From positions 62,001-126,000 of the forward strand of contig NZ_FOOH01000006.1 of NCBI RefSeq assembly GCF_900113135.1: 64,000 nucleotides of DNA, in the 5' to 3' direction. Made by a program: the position numbers and the translations under genes. The notes below the pieces were generated by a model. It did no database searches, was not told where the DNA came from, and saw only the letters and a list, made by a program, of their open reading frames with translations. This document shows, in pieces, positions 45,191 to 55,700 of the stretch. Each line of letters opens with the position of its first letter. Position 1 is the stretch's first letter. The stretch is from Salegentibacter agarivorans (GTDB lineage: Bacteria; Bacteroidota; Bacteroidia; Flavobacteriales; Flavobacteriaceae).

Positions 45191-46198
45191 ATGCGGTTAA
45201 CCTCTCTCCTTTTGGCGCTTGCATTAGGCCTATTTTCTGGTACGGCTCAGGAATCCTCTTTTTCTTTAACCGGTAAAACAAATGATATAAAAGATGGCAG
45301 CTGGCTTTATTTTCGGGATTTGGTAAATGGAGCTACGTTGGATTCCGCAAAAGTTCAAAATAATAGCTTTAAATTCGAAACTAAACTTTCCGAACCCAGA
45401 ATGTGGGTAATGCTGCATACTAAAGATCGTTCTAAATTCAAAGAATTATGGTTGCAGGACAAACCTATGCGTTTTGATGCAAGCAATACCGATTTCCAGG
45501 ATGCCGAAGTTACCGGCTCTATTTCTCAGGAATTAGTTGACGAAATAAAAACAGTTTATGAAGATTATGATAAAATTAGTGAAGCCGAACTTAGAAAACG
45601 CCAGGAAGAATTTATAAAAAACAATCCCAACGCCTTGATTAGTGCCCGGATGCTTTATGAAGTCTCAGGAAAATGGGGACAGGAAACTACGGCTCATTAT
45701 TTTGATCTTTTTCCTGAAGAAATTCAGGAAAGCGCTTTGGGAAAGCGAATCCTTAGTATTTTAAATAATGACAACATCCCCCAACCTGGCGAAAAATATG
45801 TAGATTTTGAATTACCTACACCCACTGGGGAAACACGAAAATTTTCAGCTTTAACAGGTAAAGTAACCCTTTTACAATTTTGGGCTTCTACCTGCGAACC
45901 CAGTAAAATGCAAAACCGCGAGCTAAAAAAATTATATCGAAAATATAAGTCAGACGGACTCGAAATTGTAGCGGTTTCCCGTGATACTTCACAAACCGAT
46001 TGGATTAAATCTATAGAAAAAGACAATTTAAAATGGCAACACCTTAGCGCTTTGGAAGGCTGGGAAGGTCCGGTTTTTACCAACTACGGAATAAAGCGCA
46101 CCCCTTCCAATTATCTTATAAATACCAACGGTCGCGTGGTCGGTGTCAATTTAAGAGATAAGGAGTTAAAAGAAAACATTAAAAAATTATTGAAATAA
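45191..46198 (+). CDS. TlpA-like thioredoxin-fold protein with DUF4369-type N-terminus, lacking CXXC
   Basis: This 335-residue exported protein (signal MRLTSLLLALALGLFSGTAQ) has an N-terminal beta-rich region (about 25-110) like the DUF4369 domain of Bacteroidetes TlpA proteins, a helical linker, and a thioredoxin fold from about 200. The active site normally reads WCxPC; here it is FWASTCEPSK, so the second cysteine is Ser. It cannot form the usual intramolecular disulfide, though a one-cysteine role is possible. The substrate is unknown. It appears to be monocistronic. Confidence 0.85.
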   Translation: MRLTSLLLALALGLFSGTAQESSFSLTGKTNDIKDGSWLYFRDLVNGATLDSAKVQNNSFKFETKLSEPRMWVMLHTKDRSKFKELWLQDKPMRFDASNTDFQDAEVTGSISQELVDEIKTVYEDYDKISEAELRKRQEEFIKNNPNALISARMLYEVSGKWGQETTAHYFDLFPEEIQESALGKRILSILNNDNIPQPGEKYVDFELPTPTGETRKFSALTGKVTLLQFWASTCEPSKMQNRELKKLYRKYKSDGLEIVAVSRDTSQTDWIKSIEKDNLKWQHLSALEGWEGPVFTNYGIKRTPSNYLINTNGRVVGVNLRDKELKENIKKLLK

Positions 46199-46356
46199 TG
46201 AGGTTTTTTTATTAATTTCATTAAAATTACCCCCTAATTTTTCCGCAACTTAACCATAATTTATTTGAATTTCCTTTTATCTAATTTCAAAGTGCCTCTT
46301 AATAGGCATTGATCTTGATATTAGCACTATTCAAATATTATTTTAAACGTTAAGTT

Positions 46357-46749
46357 GTGACCATATATTATCCACAAAAAAGACTGAAGTATAAACTGCT
46401 TTACGGCATCGTATCGGTAATTATTGGTACTATCGCTTTTATAATCGATTCAGCACCTATTTTTATATATCCCTGGTTAATCCTGGGCTTTTTAGAAATT
46501 GGTACTTGGTACTACGAAAACAAATATCACTACCTCCAAATAAATAATAATATCCTTACTAAAAATTCACTCTTTCCTAAGAGTATAGATCTCACCAAAC
46601 TTAGCGCAATTAGAAAATATAAAAATAGTTTTATACTGGAATCGGAAGATCAAAATATTAAAATTCATAAAGGTTTGATCGCTTCCCATTCCCTTAATCA
46701 GCTTAACAATCTTTTAAATGAAATTCCGCTAAAGCCTCAGCAAATTTGA
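46357..46749 (+). CDS. Membrane protein with PH-like C-terminus, unknown function
   Basis: From a GTG start it has 130 residues: two close transmembrane segments (LLYGIVSVIIGTIAFII and APIFIYPWLILGFLEIG) then a small beta-rich part (YLQINNNILTKNSLF, LTKLSAIRKYKNSFILES), as in bacterial PH-like or YcxB-type membrane proteins. I do not recognise a specific family. It ends 52 bp before the next gene on the same strand. Confidence 0.65.
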   Translation: MTIYYPQKRLKYKLLYGIVSVIIGTIAFIIDSAPIFIYPWLILGFLEIGTWYYENKYHYLQINNNILTKNSLFPKSIDLTKLSAIRKYKNSFILESEDQNIKIHKGLIASHSLNQLNNLLNEIPLKPQQI

Positions 46750-46801
46750 ATGCTTATCCTCGTTTTTATTGCTATTTTTAAATCGCAATAAATTATAGAA
46801 A

Positions 46802-48079
46802 ATGAAAAAGCTGCTTTGGCTGGTTTTAATACTTCTTATTGGTTTTATAGGACTTATTTATTTTTCGGTTTTAGGTACCGATAAGGAATTTGAAACCGCA
46901 ACAATAGAAGATTTTAAAGATATTGAAGATATAGATTTCCGTGCGCACGACTCCGTTACAGTCGCTGCAAGCAGTTTATATAAAATCAATCCGCTTAAAA
47001 ATATTATGCAGGGAGAAAATTACCGCGAAGCCTGGGCCACTCCCGTAAAAGTTCCTGTACTTTTTCTCGATACACTTTACGGCGGAATGAAAATCGTAAA
47101 AGAAGGTGGTGGTACCCAAACCCATTCCCTTCGTTTAAAGGATAATGAGGGTTTTCTTTATTCCCTGCGCAGTGTAAATAAAGATCCATCTACCCACGTT
47201 CCCCAGTTTGCCCGAAGCCTTGGGTTGGAAAATATTGTGATAGATGCAATTTCGGCCTCGCACCCATACGGCGCAATTCTCGCCGCTGCACTTTCAGAAA
47301 AAGCTAATGTTTTACACACCCATCCCAAAGTGGTTTTTGTTCCAAAACAGGATTTTCTAGGCGAAAAATATAACGAGAAATACGGCAATAGATTGTTCCT
47401 TTTAGAATATGAAACCGAAGGAGAAAAGAACTGGACCGGTTATAAAAATGTAGCTGAAATTCTTGACACCAAGAACATGCAGGAATTAAAAAATGAACAT
47501 CCTGAAAAAGTTTCGATAGATAGAAATGCATTGGTGAGGGCTCGATTATTTGATATGCTTATTGGCGATTGGGACAGGCACGCCAAGCAGTGGGGCTGGG
47601 TAATTCAGGAAGAAAATAATTCTTTTAAAGCCTTTCCCGTGGCCGGTGACAGGGATAATGCTTTTTTCAATTTAGAGGGCGTTATTCCCGGAATAATTTC
47701 GAATGAGAATATTGAACCGGAAGTTCGGCCATTTGAAAAGGAAATAGATTATATGCCGGGATTGGTTTATCCTAACGATGTTTATTTCCTTACTGATACT
47801 CCTGAAGAAATCTTTACCTCGGAAGCAAAAAAATTACAGGAATTAATGACTGATAAAGCTATTGCCGATGCTTTTAAAATTTGGCCCAGGGAAATCTACG
47901 AATTAGACGGAAAAGAGATTGCTGAAAAGATTAAATCCCGCCGTGAAAATTTAGTAGCATACGCCAAAGAATTCCACCGAATAATCGCTGAAAAAGAATT
48001 ACTGAACAAACCCCTTAAAGGTTCTGAAGATGCAAAAATAAGCCCGGCTTTAATTAAATGTTTTGAATGTAAAAATTAA
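46802..48079 (+). CDS. Membrane-anchored atypical kinase-like protein
   Basis: The protein has 425 residues: an N-terminal membrane anchor (LLWLVLILLIGFIGLIYFSV), then a long exported domain. It has a glycine-rich loop-like segment (EGGGTQTHSLRL, about 101-112), YSLRSVNKDP, a possible catalytic loop LIGDWDRHAKQWGW (about 252-265) and a metal-site-like VAGDRDNAFF (about 280-289). The order resembles HipA/Fam20/CotH-type atypical kinases. I recall a similar block inside large Bacteroidetes surface proteins with phosphatase and beta-barrel parts, but here it stands alone. Kinase activity is inference. Confidence 0.6.
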   Translation: MKKLLWLVLILLIGFIGLIYFSVLGTDKEFETATIEDFKDIEDIDFRAHDSVTVAASSLYKINPLKNIMQGENYREAWATPVKVPVLFLDTLYGGMKIVKEGGGTQTHSLRLKDNEGFLYSLRSVNKDPSTHVPQFARSLGLENIVIDAISASHPYGAILAAALSEKANVLHTHPKVVFVPKQDFLGEKYNEKYGNRLFLLEYETEGEKNWTGYKNVAEILDTKNMQELKNEHPEKVSIDRNALVRARLFDMLIGDWDRHAKQWGWVIQEENNSFKAFPVAGDRDNAFFNLEGVIPGIISNENIEPEVRPFEKEIDYMPGLVYPNDVYFLTDTPEEIFTSEAKKLQELMTDKAIADAFKIWPREIYELDGKEIAEKIKSRRENLVAYAKEFHRIIAEKELLNKPLKGSEDAKISPALIKCFECKN

Positions 48080-48580
48080 GTGGGCAGTTGGCAGCTTTCA
48101 GTTTATTGTTTGGAGTTTTGAGTTTCCGTCTTTGTGAGAACTGCGATTGCAGGACACGGTAATCTGTACTTGATTTATTGTTTCCGAGTTATTGTTACGC
48201 CACGAATCCACTAATAATTCTTCACTGGGCTCGGTTGTCAGTTCCCGGTTGAACCGGTTGCGGGTTTGAAAGTTTGGTGTTTATGGTTTGTAGTTGTTGC
48301 GAGTTTTGGGATATTTCAGAGTCTTTGGTCTTGCTTCTTTTATCCCGACTCTTTTCTCTTATTCCGTCCGGTCGTCAGTTCGAATGGCGATATTTGAGCA
48401 AAAGCGAAAATAACGCTGTATCGAGAACTCATAGAAGTTCTGCTCTTCTCGATACTTCCTCCTACCGTCTCGAAGGGACGGAAGGAAACCCAATCAAAAG
48501 ATCGCCGGCTTCGTTTCTTGCCCGCATTGACGAAGTAATAGCACCTGCCAACTCAGAACCGAGAACCGAGAACCGAGAAC
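48080..48580. repeat. 501-bp repeat-filled intergenic region
   Basis: I see no believable gene; an open frame at 48274-48588 runs through repeats. Contents: GGCAGTTGGCAGCTTTCAG-type units (48085-48105), one REP arm with GAGAACTGCGATTGCAGGAC (48127-48166), a hairpin GGTTGAACCGGTTGCGGG near 48251, a perfect 10-bp inverted repeat GTATCGAGAA / TTCTCGATAC (48418-48455) next to GTCGTCAGTTCGAATGGCG, and three tandem copies of the heptamer ACCGAGA (48555-48580). Confidence 0.75.
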
Positions 48581-49342
48581 TTAATTAATAATAATATTCG
48601 TTTTATCTACACCGGTATTGCCTGTCACGGGATCAAAAGCGTAGATCGTGATGGTATAGTAGCCTTTTTCTAAATTTGTATTTGCAGTAAAGGTACTGGG
48701 TTTATTGGTTGGGTTTAAGCTGACTTCTTTAATTTCACTTCCTTCTGAAGTTATGATCGCTTTTACTTCATATTGATTGGCATCCCACACACCATCTTCG
48801 GTAACGGGGCAACCACACATCATAATAATGTTGGCTTTTAGATTAATTCCATTAGAAGCTTTAATGCGTTCGTGAGTTTGTGGCGATAATATATCTACCA
48901 CAAATCCCGGGATTTCCAGTACTACCCCCTCACCGGTAATATCTTTCCCAGGAATAACCCATAGTTGGGTGCTAGAAATTACTTTGGCCTGTTTTTTATT
49001 AACCGGTGCGTGGGCCTCTACATCTACGAACGTAGGTTCTTTTATATTTAATTTAGCTTCAAATCCCGCTGTAGTTTCATCGGTGAGTTTATCGTAGCGC
49101 TTTTTGGGAGTTTGCAAAATTAATTTGGTGTTTCCTGTACTCCCTGAGGTTAAACCCTGGTCCAGGATTTCTCGCGTTTCAGCATTTCTAAGAATAATTT
49201 TAGCGCCGCCAATAGAACTTCCTATAAATTTCGCATCTTTTGCCAGTGCCCTAACCATAACCGTAGTTTCCTGGGCCACCAGGCTTCCGAAGCAAAATAA
49301 AAATGCACAAAATAAAACTGGAATCGAAAATCTTAATTTCAT
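48581..49342 (-). CDS. Secreted protein of unknown function
   Basis: I use the ATG at 49342 (MKLRFSIPVLFCAFLFCFGSLVAQ, a clear signal peptide), giving 253 residues; a TTG nine codons upstream is less likely. The mature part looks like two or three beta-sandwich units: TTVMVRALAKDAKFIGSSIGGAKIIL in the first, and a C-terminal unit ending YTITIYAFDPVTGNTGVDKTNIII. The latter resembles Ig- or CARDB-like folds. A Cys pair with MMCGCPVTEDGVWD lies near 185. No family is recognised. It lies 40 bp downstream of the L,D-transpeptidase gene on the same strand. Confidence 0.72.
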   Translation of the reverse strand: MKLRFSIPVLFCAFLFCFGSLVAQETTVMVRALAKDAKFIGSSIGGAKIILRNAETREILDQGLTSGSTGNTKLILQTPKKRYDKLTDETTAGFEAKLNIKEPTFVDVEAHAPVNKKQAKVISSTQLWVIPGKDITGEGVVLEIPGFVVDILSPQTHERIKASNGINLKANIIMMCGCPVTEDGVWDANQYEVKAIITSEGSEIKEVSLNPTNKPSTFTANTNLEKGYYTITIYAFDPVTGNTGVDKTNIIIN

Positions 49343-49382
49343 AAAAACGAATTTCTGACTAAAATACAAAATCTAAAAGCAT

Positions 49383-50318
49383 CTAAAGCACAATATCCTG
49401 GTCGCTTAAGTCTTCAAATTTAAAGTTTAAAGGATCGTTTTTATAACGCTGGGCATAAACTTTTAGCGTATCTATCTCAGCCTTGTTTAAGTCATTACTT
49501 CGCCCGTTTTCTGCAAGTTTAAACCAGGGTTGAATATCATTATAATCATATTCACCTATCACCATAAATGGGGTTCCATTTTGTACAATCACATCACTTT
49601 TTAATTCCCACATATTGGCCCAATCGTAAATCATTTTTGCATCTTCCCGGTACATCCTAACGCAGCCGTGGCTGGCAGGATATCCCGGGAGCGTATATTC
49701 GTGTGTCCCAATTCCTTCAAAATTCATAAAATTAAAATAATAAGGCATAATCCAGGATTGGTCTATGGTACTTATTTTTCGCTTGGCTTTATAATTGCCG
49801 TAGTATAAACCCGAAGGTGTGCCTGTGCTTTGCTTCCCGGTACTCACCGGACCCCAATGCAATAAATTCCCATTTTCGTAAAGTGCAAAAGCCTGGATTC
49901 GTTTTGAAATTATCACGGTTTTTTCTATTGAATCTAATGGCTTCATTAGTTTCGGAAAAGGTGCATAGACATTCAAATCCTTTACCAAAGAATCGGGAAT
50001 TATTAGTTTGGCACCGGGTTTAACGCGATAAGCGTCAATTCGGTTTAGCGTATAGACCAACTTTACATCTTCTTCAGAAAAATCATTAAAAAGACTATCC
50101 AAATGTTCTTTATTCTGAATAGAATCTAACCGGTAAGTAGTTTTAAAAACCGGTGGTTCCATTGAAATAGTATCTAATTGCGTTGGTGGAACTTCTTTCT
50201 TGGGTTCTTGTGCATTATTATTACAGGCAGTAAAAATTAAAAGAATAATCCCAGAAAAAAGCAGGATTAATTTTGTGTATTGTTGTTTCAAAATTGGCAG
50301 ATTTAGGTTGTGCGTCAC
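49383..50318 (-). CDS. L,D-transpeptidase lipoprotein (YkuD)
   Basis: The protein has 311 residues from a GTG; a TTG nine codons on (50291) is also possible and gives a tighter signal. The lipobox is LLIFTACNNN. The YkuD domain starts near residue 130 and has the catalytic site YPASHGCVRMYREDA (His and Cys, about 222-227). These periplasmic enzymes form 3-3 peptidoglycan cross-links or attach proteins to the wall. A possible LysM-like part (VYTLNRIDAYRVKPGAKLII) lies before it. The second gene of this unit is the secreted protein at 48581. Confidence 0.9.
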   Translation of the reverse strand: MTHNLNLPILKQQYTKLILLFSGIILLIFTACNNNAQEPKKEVPPTQLDTISMEPPVFKTTYRLDSIQNKEHLDSLFNDFSEEDVKLVYTLNRIDAYRVKPGAKLIIPDSLVKDLNVYAPFPKLMKPLDSIEKTVIISKRIQAFALYENGNLLHWGPVSTGKQSTGTPSGLYYGNYKAKRKISTIDQSWIMPYYFNFMNFEGIGTHEYTLPGYPASHGCVRMYREDAKMIYDWANMWELKSDVIVQNGTPFMVIGEYDYNDIQPWFKLAENGRSNDLNKAEIDTLKVYAQRYKNDPLNFKFEDLSDQDIVL

Positions 50319-50727
50319 GGAAATAAAACATTCCTATACGATTACGAAATTAGATCGCTAATCTTTTTTCAGCTGCCAAGGAAGCGTTAATAATTTGTTG
50401 GGAGATTGGTAAAAGTTGTTCAGTTTTCGGTTGTGAGTGGTCAGTTGTGAGTTATCGGTTTTGAGTTTTCAAAAAATATCCTGATTTCTGAAACTTTATT
50501 ATTTTCTCTCTTCTCTTACCTTTAACTTTTCGCTTAACTTTTAAACACAAAGCACTTTTCGATACTTCCGACTCTCGTCGGAAACTCAAAGTGACTAGGA
50601 ATTGTAACTACAGATCGCCACGCTCGTTCCGAACTCGCGATGACGAATACAAGAATTGCTTAAAAACCGAGAACTCAAGAACCCTAACCACTGCCCACTG
50701 AGACTGCTTACTGAAAACTGAAAAGAA
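50319..50727. repeat. 409-bp repeat-filled intergenic region
   Basis: No gene is seen. Contents: GTTCAGTTTTCGGTTGTGAG-type low-complexity units (50417-50470), CTTTTCGATACTTCCGACTC (50551-50570), a REP arm AGATCGCCACGCTCG...CTCGCGATGACG (50612-50646), and CCACTGCCCACTGAGACTGC-type units (50688-50725). Confidence 0.7.
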
Positions 50728-51489
50728 CTAACGAATAAAAACCGGTTCGTTCTCTTTCTCCGTATGTTCTTCACTAAAACGGTAATCCATATAATCAAAA
50801 CTTTTTAGCTCTTCCATGGTATTTACGTCTTTATCGATAATATAACGTACCATTGCCCCGCGCGCTTTTTTTGCGAAGAAACTGATGATCTTTAATTTTC
50901 CGTTCTTGAAATCTTTAAATACAGGTGAGATCACCTCAGCTTTTAGTTTTTTAGTGTCAACAGCTTTAAAATACTCGTTGCTGGCCAGGTTGATAAAAAG
51001 TTCGCCTTCCTTCATTTCATCATTCAGGAGTTTAGTAACTTTTGATTGCCAAACTTCATAAAGATTATTCTTACGCTCAATACCTACAGAAGTTCCCATC
51101 TCTAGCCGATAAGGCTGCATAAGATCCAGCGGTTTTAGCACGCCATAAAGTCCCGAAAGGATTCGTAAAATATCCTGAAGGCGGTCCAGTTTATCGGTGG
51201 GGATGGTATAGGCATCCAGGCCGGTGTAAACATCTCCGTTAAACGCATACATCGCCGGGCGGGAATTCTTTTTGTTGTGTTCTTCCTCAAAAGCCTGGTA
51301 GCGGGTATAATTAAGATCGGCCAACTTATCGCTGATTCCCATTAATTTTGAAATCTCATTTTTTGTCATTCTCGCCATCTTGCGATTAAGCTTCACCGTG
51401 GTTTCTAAAAAAGCAGGCTGAGTGCCGCGGGTAGTAGGTAATTTAGATTCGTAATCCAGGCTTTTGGCCGGGGAAACAACAATTTTCAT
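50728..51489 (-). CDS. yaaA: Peroxide stress protein YaaA (UPF0246)
   Basis: This 253-residue protein begins [15 protein letters not shown], diagnostic of YaaA. Other family blocks are [36 protein letters not shown] and [16 protein letters not shown]. In E. coli YaaA limits intracellular iron during peroxide stress and binds DNA. It is cytosolic, of normal length and stands alone. Confidence 0.93.
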   Translation of the reverse strand: MKIVVSPAKSLDYESKLPTTRGTQPAFLETTVKLNRKMARMTKNEISKLMGISDKLADLNYTRYQAFEEEHNKKNSRPAMYAFNGDVYTGLDAYTIPTDKLDRLQDILRILSGLYGVLKPLDLMQPYRLEMGTSVGIERKNNLYEVWQSKVTKLLNDEMKEGELFINLASNEYFKAVDTKKLKAEVISPVFKDFKNGKLKIISFFAKKARGAMVRYIIDKDVNTMEELKSFDYMDYRFSEEHTEKENEPVFIR

Positions 51490-51634
51490 AGGTAAGTAGT
51501 TTTACTTCAAAGATAAGTGAAAGCATAGCAATTAGGAAAACTGCCTATTATTAGTTTTTTATAGAAAGATAGTTAAGACTTATTGGCGCTGAAAAACGAT
51601 AAATTAATTCGGAAAATCTTTTTCAGCGAGATAC

Positions 51635-52168
51635 TTACTCCAACTCTATTTTATCAATTTCCAGCCTAAAATCTTCTGCTTTTTTATTCCCGATTGAAAA
51701 GCGAATTTCCTGAATACTCTCTGCAGAAAAATTAGGAAGATCAAGTTTTCTACCACGAAAAACCGGTTCCATTTCCTTTAGCGGAACTTCAATTGTTTGC
51801 CATTCTCCCGTGGTTTTGAAGGTGTAGATATAAGAAGCTCTATCCTGTAAATTGGCCTTCATTCTAAATTGATAAGATTTCCCGTCTCCTTTCAGCAAGA
51901 TCAGCGCTTTTTTATAGCCTTTAATATTTTTAGATGGAAAATGATACTGCACCGAAGCAAAACCACCGTTGTTTTCCAACGAAACATGGCCAGTAAAAAT
52001 AGCATTGCCAGACTCACTGCGTTCCAGCCTGGCAGTGGAGTTTCCCCCCATTACTACATCGTTTTCTACTTCCCAGGCACTCCAGTTAGAGGTAACGCTA
52101 AAATCGAAAAGAAGTAATTTACTCATAACCAAGAATATTAATATTAAGAAGAATTGCTGCTGAAACAT
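51635..52168 (-). CDS. CIA30 family protein
   Basis: The protein has 177 residues from the ATG at 52168, with a hydrophobic N-terminus but no clear cleavage site; the ATG at 52126 (MSKLLLFDFS) is an alternative. The domain has LLFDFSVTSNWSAWEVENDV, VMGGNSTARLE and YQFRMKANLQDRASYIYTF, with a final ESIQEIRFSIGNKKAEDFRL. This is the CIA30 / NADH:ubiquinone oxidoreductase intermediate-associated galactose-binding-like fold. The bacterial role is not defined. It diverges from the MutT-helicase-HNH operon. Confidence 0.82.
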   Translation of the reverse strand: MFQQQFFLILIFLVMSKLLLFDFSVTSNWSAWEVENDVVMGGNSTARLERSESGNAIFTGHVSLENNGGFASVQYHFPSKNIKGYKKALILLKGDGKSYQFRMKANLQDRASYIYTFKTTGEWQTIEVPLKEMEPVFRGRKLDLPNFSAESIQEIRFSIGNKKAEDFRLEIDKIELE

Positions 52169-52353
52169 TTTTTGTTTTAAAGTTAGGGGAATTCTTTTGG
52201 TAAATCCGGGATTTTAAGAAGAGATAGTTATGAGTATTTTGAGTTAATAAAATTTTATCGGTTTATGGAAAACCTTTTTTGGTTTCTAAATTAAATGTTA
52301 AATTGAGCTTTATAATTTTCTTTATTGAATTAGTTTCTAATAAAATCCCTTTA

Positions 52354-52740
52354 ATGATAAAAGTTGCTTGTGCTATTATAGAACATGAGGGTAAAGTATT
52401 GTGTGCGCAAAGAAGCAGTAAAATGCATTTACCAAACAAATGGGAGTTTCCTGGTGGAAAAGTAAAAGAAGAAACTCTTGAAGAGTGTCTCACACGAGAA
52501 ATTATAGAAGAATTAGGAGTAGAAATTAAAGTTTTGGAACAATTACCCTCCAACGAACATAGCTATCCTGAATCAAAGAAAATTCAATTGATACCTTTCC
52601 GATGTTCTTTGCAGACTTTCAAAATTATGCTTTTAGAACATTCGCAAGTAGAATGGTTTCCTATTGAAAAATTAAAATCTTTAGATTGGGCTGAAGCAGA
52701 TATTCCAATTGTTAATTATTATATCAATAAGTATAAATGA
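52354..52740 (+). CDS. MutT/NUDIX (d)NTP pyrophosphohydrolase, first gene of putative defence operon
   Basis: From the ATG at 52354 (MIKVACAIIEHEGKVLCAQR) it has 128 residues; a TTG at 52279 would add 25 hydrophobic ones. The NUDIX box is perfect: GGKVKEE, seven residues, then REIIEELGV. The early WEFPGGKV and the overall form resemble the NudG/MutT group that hydrolyses damaged or modified (d)NTPs such as modified dCTP. It overlaps the helicase gene by ATGA and is AT-rich like it. In this context it may protect against, or make, a nucleotide signal; this is inference. Confidence 0.9.
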   Translation: MIKVACAIIEHEGKVLCAQRSSKMHLPNKWEFPGGKVKEETLEECLTREIIEELGVEIKVLEQLPSNEHSYPESKKIQLIPFRCSLQTFKIMLLEHSQVEWFPIEKLKSLDWAEADIPIVNYYINKYK

Positions 52741-55700
52741 GTTTTGAAACAGGCCTTTACGAGCAGCTAATAACTAAATTAGTTTCCAATAAACTCGAAA
52801 ATGTAGATTTACAGAAATTCCACATTAGCGAAACACCTTTAGATAAGGAAGAAGCTTCTCAATATTTGAGTACTTATTTGAGTGAAAACATCAAATTTGC
52901 GTTGGAGGAAATCAAAGATAAAGACCGTCCTTTAAAACAAATTGAATTATCGAATAAAATTATAAATCTTTTAGTAGAAGAGCTCAAGAGTGCAGAATTC
53001 TCTGAAAATTTAATTGAAAACGAAGGAAAGATTTTACAGGCTGTTTTTTCTAAACTAGATTTTCCATATTCAAATTTGAAGGCCAGGCTGAAGGAAATTA
53101 CTCCTTACACTCGGTTAAGTCAAAGCGAACTATTTACCGGAAACAATGTTGGAATTTCCTTGGAGAGTGAAATTAAAAAAGAAATTCTTTCTGCCGATGA
53201 AATATGCTGGCTAGTTTCTTTTATTAAATTTTCTGGAATTCGAATATTTAAAAAGGAACTAGAAGAATTTACCAAAAGCGGTAAAAAATTAAAGATTATT
53301 ACCACTTCTTATATGGGTGCCACAGATGTAAAAGCTGTGGAATACCTCTCATCGCTTGCAAATACTGAAATAAAAGTTTCCTATAATTCAGAACACGAAA
53401 GGCTGCACGCAAAAGCTTATTTATTTTTACGAAATTCAGGTTTTCATACTGGCTATATTGGTTCTTCTAATCTTTCTCGTTCAGCTTTAACTAATGGCCT
53501 GGAATGGAACCTTAAAGTTACCACCCAAGAAATAGGTCATATTATAGATAAGTTTCAAAAAACTTTTGAAACTTATTGGGAAGATCCTGAATTCGAATTT
53601 TATAAAAAAGGCACACATAGAGAAAAGCTAAGCACTGCTCTTAAAAGACAGAGTTCATATAATACAAGTCAAATTACCACTTTCTTCGAACTAAAACCAT
53701 ATTCTTACCAAGAAGAAATTTTATCTAAATTACAGGCAGAAAGAGAAATTCACAATCGAAATAAAAATTTATTAGTTGCAGCTACGGGAACAGGAAAGAC
53801 CGTTATTTCTGCTTTTGATTTTAAGAAATTTAAGAACAAAAATCCAAACTCAAAATTTTTATTCGTTGCGCATCGTAAAGAAATTTTGATGCAGGCACGT
53901 TCCACCTTTCAGCACGTTCTATGCGATGCTAATTTCGGTGAACTTTGGGTAGATGGGAATGAACCAGAAAAGTATGATGAGCTATTCGCGTCTGTTCAAA
54001 CACTGCACAGTAGATTGAAAATGCTAGATTTAGCAGAGGATTTTTTCAACTACATAATTATAGATGAGGTTCATCACATTAAAGCTGACAGCTATCGTCC
54101 AATTTTAAAAAGATTTAATCCAAAAATTCTCTTAGGTCTAACCGCAACTCCAGAAAGAATGGATGGTGGTGACATAGCAGAAGATTTTCATAATAGAATT
54201 GCTGCGGAAATAAGACTACCTGAAGCCCTAAACAGGAAGCTTCTTAGTCCTTTCCAGTATTTTGCACTTTCCGATTCCGTTGATCTTTCCAGCGTTCAAT
54301 GGCGAGGTAAATACGAAGTAAAGGAGCTTACTAAACTTTATACTGAAAATGATCGGCGATTAGCTGACATTATAAAGAATTGTGAAGAATATTTAACCGA
54401 CATTAATGATGTTCAAGCTCTTGGGTTTTGTGTAAGTCAGGAACACGCCAAATATATGGCTGAGAAATTTGTTCTTTCTGGTTTAAAAGCAGATTATATC
54501 GTTAGCGGAAATAGCGGCTCAAGAGATTTGGTTAGAAACAAACTCATTAAAAAAGAAATTAATTATCTATTTGTGGTCGATATATTCAACGAAGGTGTTG
54601 ATATCCCAAATATTGATACAGTTCTTTTCTTAAGGCCAACTGAGAGTTTGACAATTTTCTTACAACAGCTAGGGCGTGGATTACGCTTAGCTGAAGATAA
54701 AGATTGCTTAACGGTACTTGATTTTGTAGGAAATGCTAGGCCAGAGTATGATTTTGAGCATAAGTTTAGAGCGCTTGTTGGTAAAACTCATACATCTATA
54801 ATCACAGAGATCGAGGATGAATTTCCACATCTTCCATTAGGATGCTCAATTGTACTAGAGAAAAAAGCTAAAGAAGTAATTCTGCGAAATATTAGGGAGG
54901 CTACTGAATTTAGAAGACCTCAACTTCTTCAGAAAATTCAAAGATTCAAACATCACTCGACACTCCCGCTTACGTTACATAATTTTTTAGAGTTTCACCA
55001 CTTAGATATCCGACAGGTCTATAAAAAAGGAAGTTGGAAAAGATTATGTGCAGATGCTAAAGTAATTCCAGATTTTAATGAACCTCAAGAGAAAGAATTA
55101 ACTGCTTGCCTGCAAAGAAAGCTTATTCACGCCAATTCTCTTACTTACTTGAAATTCATTAAAAAATTGATTTCGGAAAATATAAATCTTGATTTGTTAA
55201 ACAAAGAGGAAGAGGTTATGCTTCTAATGTTTCATTACGACGTTTGGAAAGAAACTGGTACCAATTTAGGCTTCTCAAATGTTAGAGAAAGTATTCGTTC
55301 TCTTCTGAAAAATAAAAATATGCTTCGTGAAATGCAGGAGTTCATAGAATACCAAATTGAAAAAATTGAATTTGTAGAAAAAGATATAGATTTGGAATTC
55401 GATTTCCCTTTAAAACTTCATAGTAGATATAATAGAGAAGAAATTTTAGTAGCATTAGGTTTGAGTAGCTTTAAGAAGAAATCATCAAACCGGGAAGGAG
55501 TAGCTCAAAATAAAGATTTGAATATAGAAGCGCTCTTTGTAACACTTAAAAAAACTGAAAAAGAATATTCCCCTACCACAATGTATGAAGATTATGCATT
55601 GAATAAGAGATTATTCCACTGGCAATCGCAAAACAGTACTGCTCCAGATTCTCCAAAAGGCGAGTCCTATATTAAGCACCGGGATAAAGGAAAAAAAATA

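Noticed and set aside
48555-48580. Tandem ACCGAGA heptamers considered as a CRISPR array
   Set aside because: The units are 7 bp with no spacers. I see no cas genes anywhere in the window.
48274-48588. Open frame of 104 codons on the plus strand
   Set aside because: It is built from dispersed intergenic repeats, including the CGAGAAC heptamers, and overlaps the end of the secreted protein gene.
52279-52353. Longer N-terminus of the MutT protein from a TTG
   Set aside because: The extra 25 residues are hydrophobic and NUDIX enzymes of this type start at the MIKVACAII segment; an ATG is available there.
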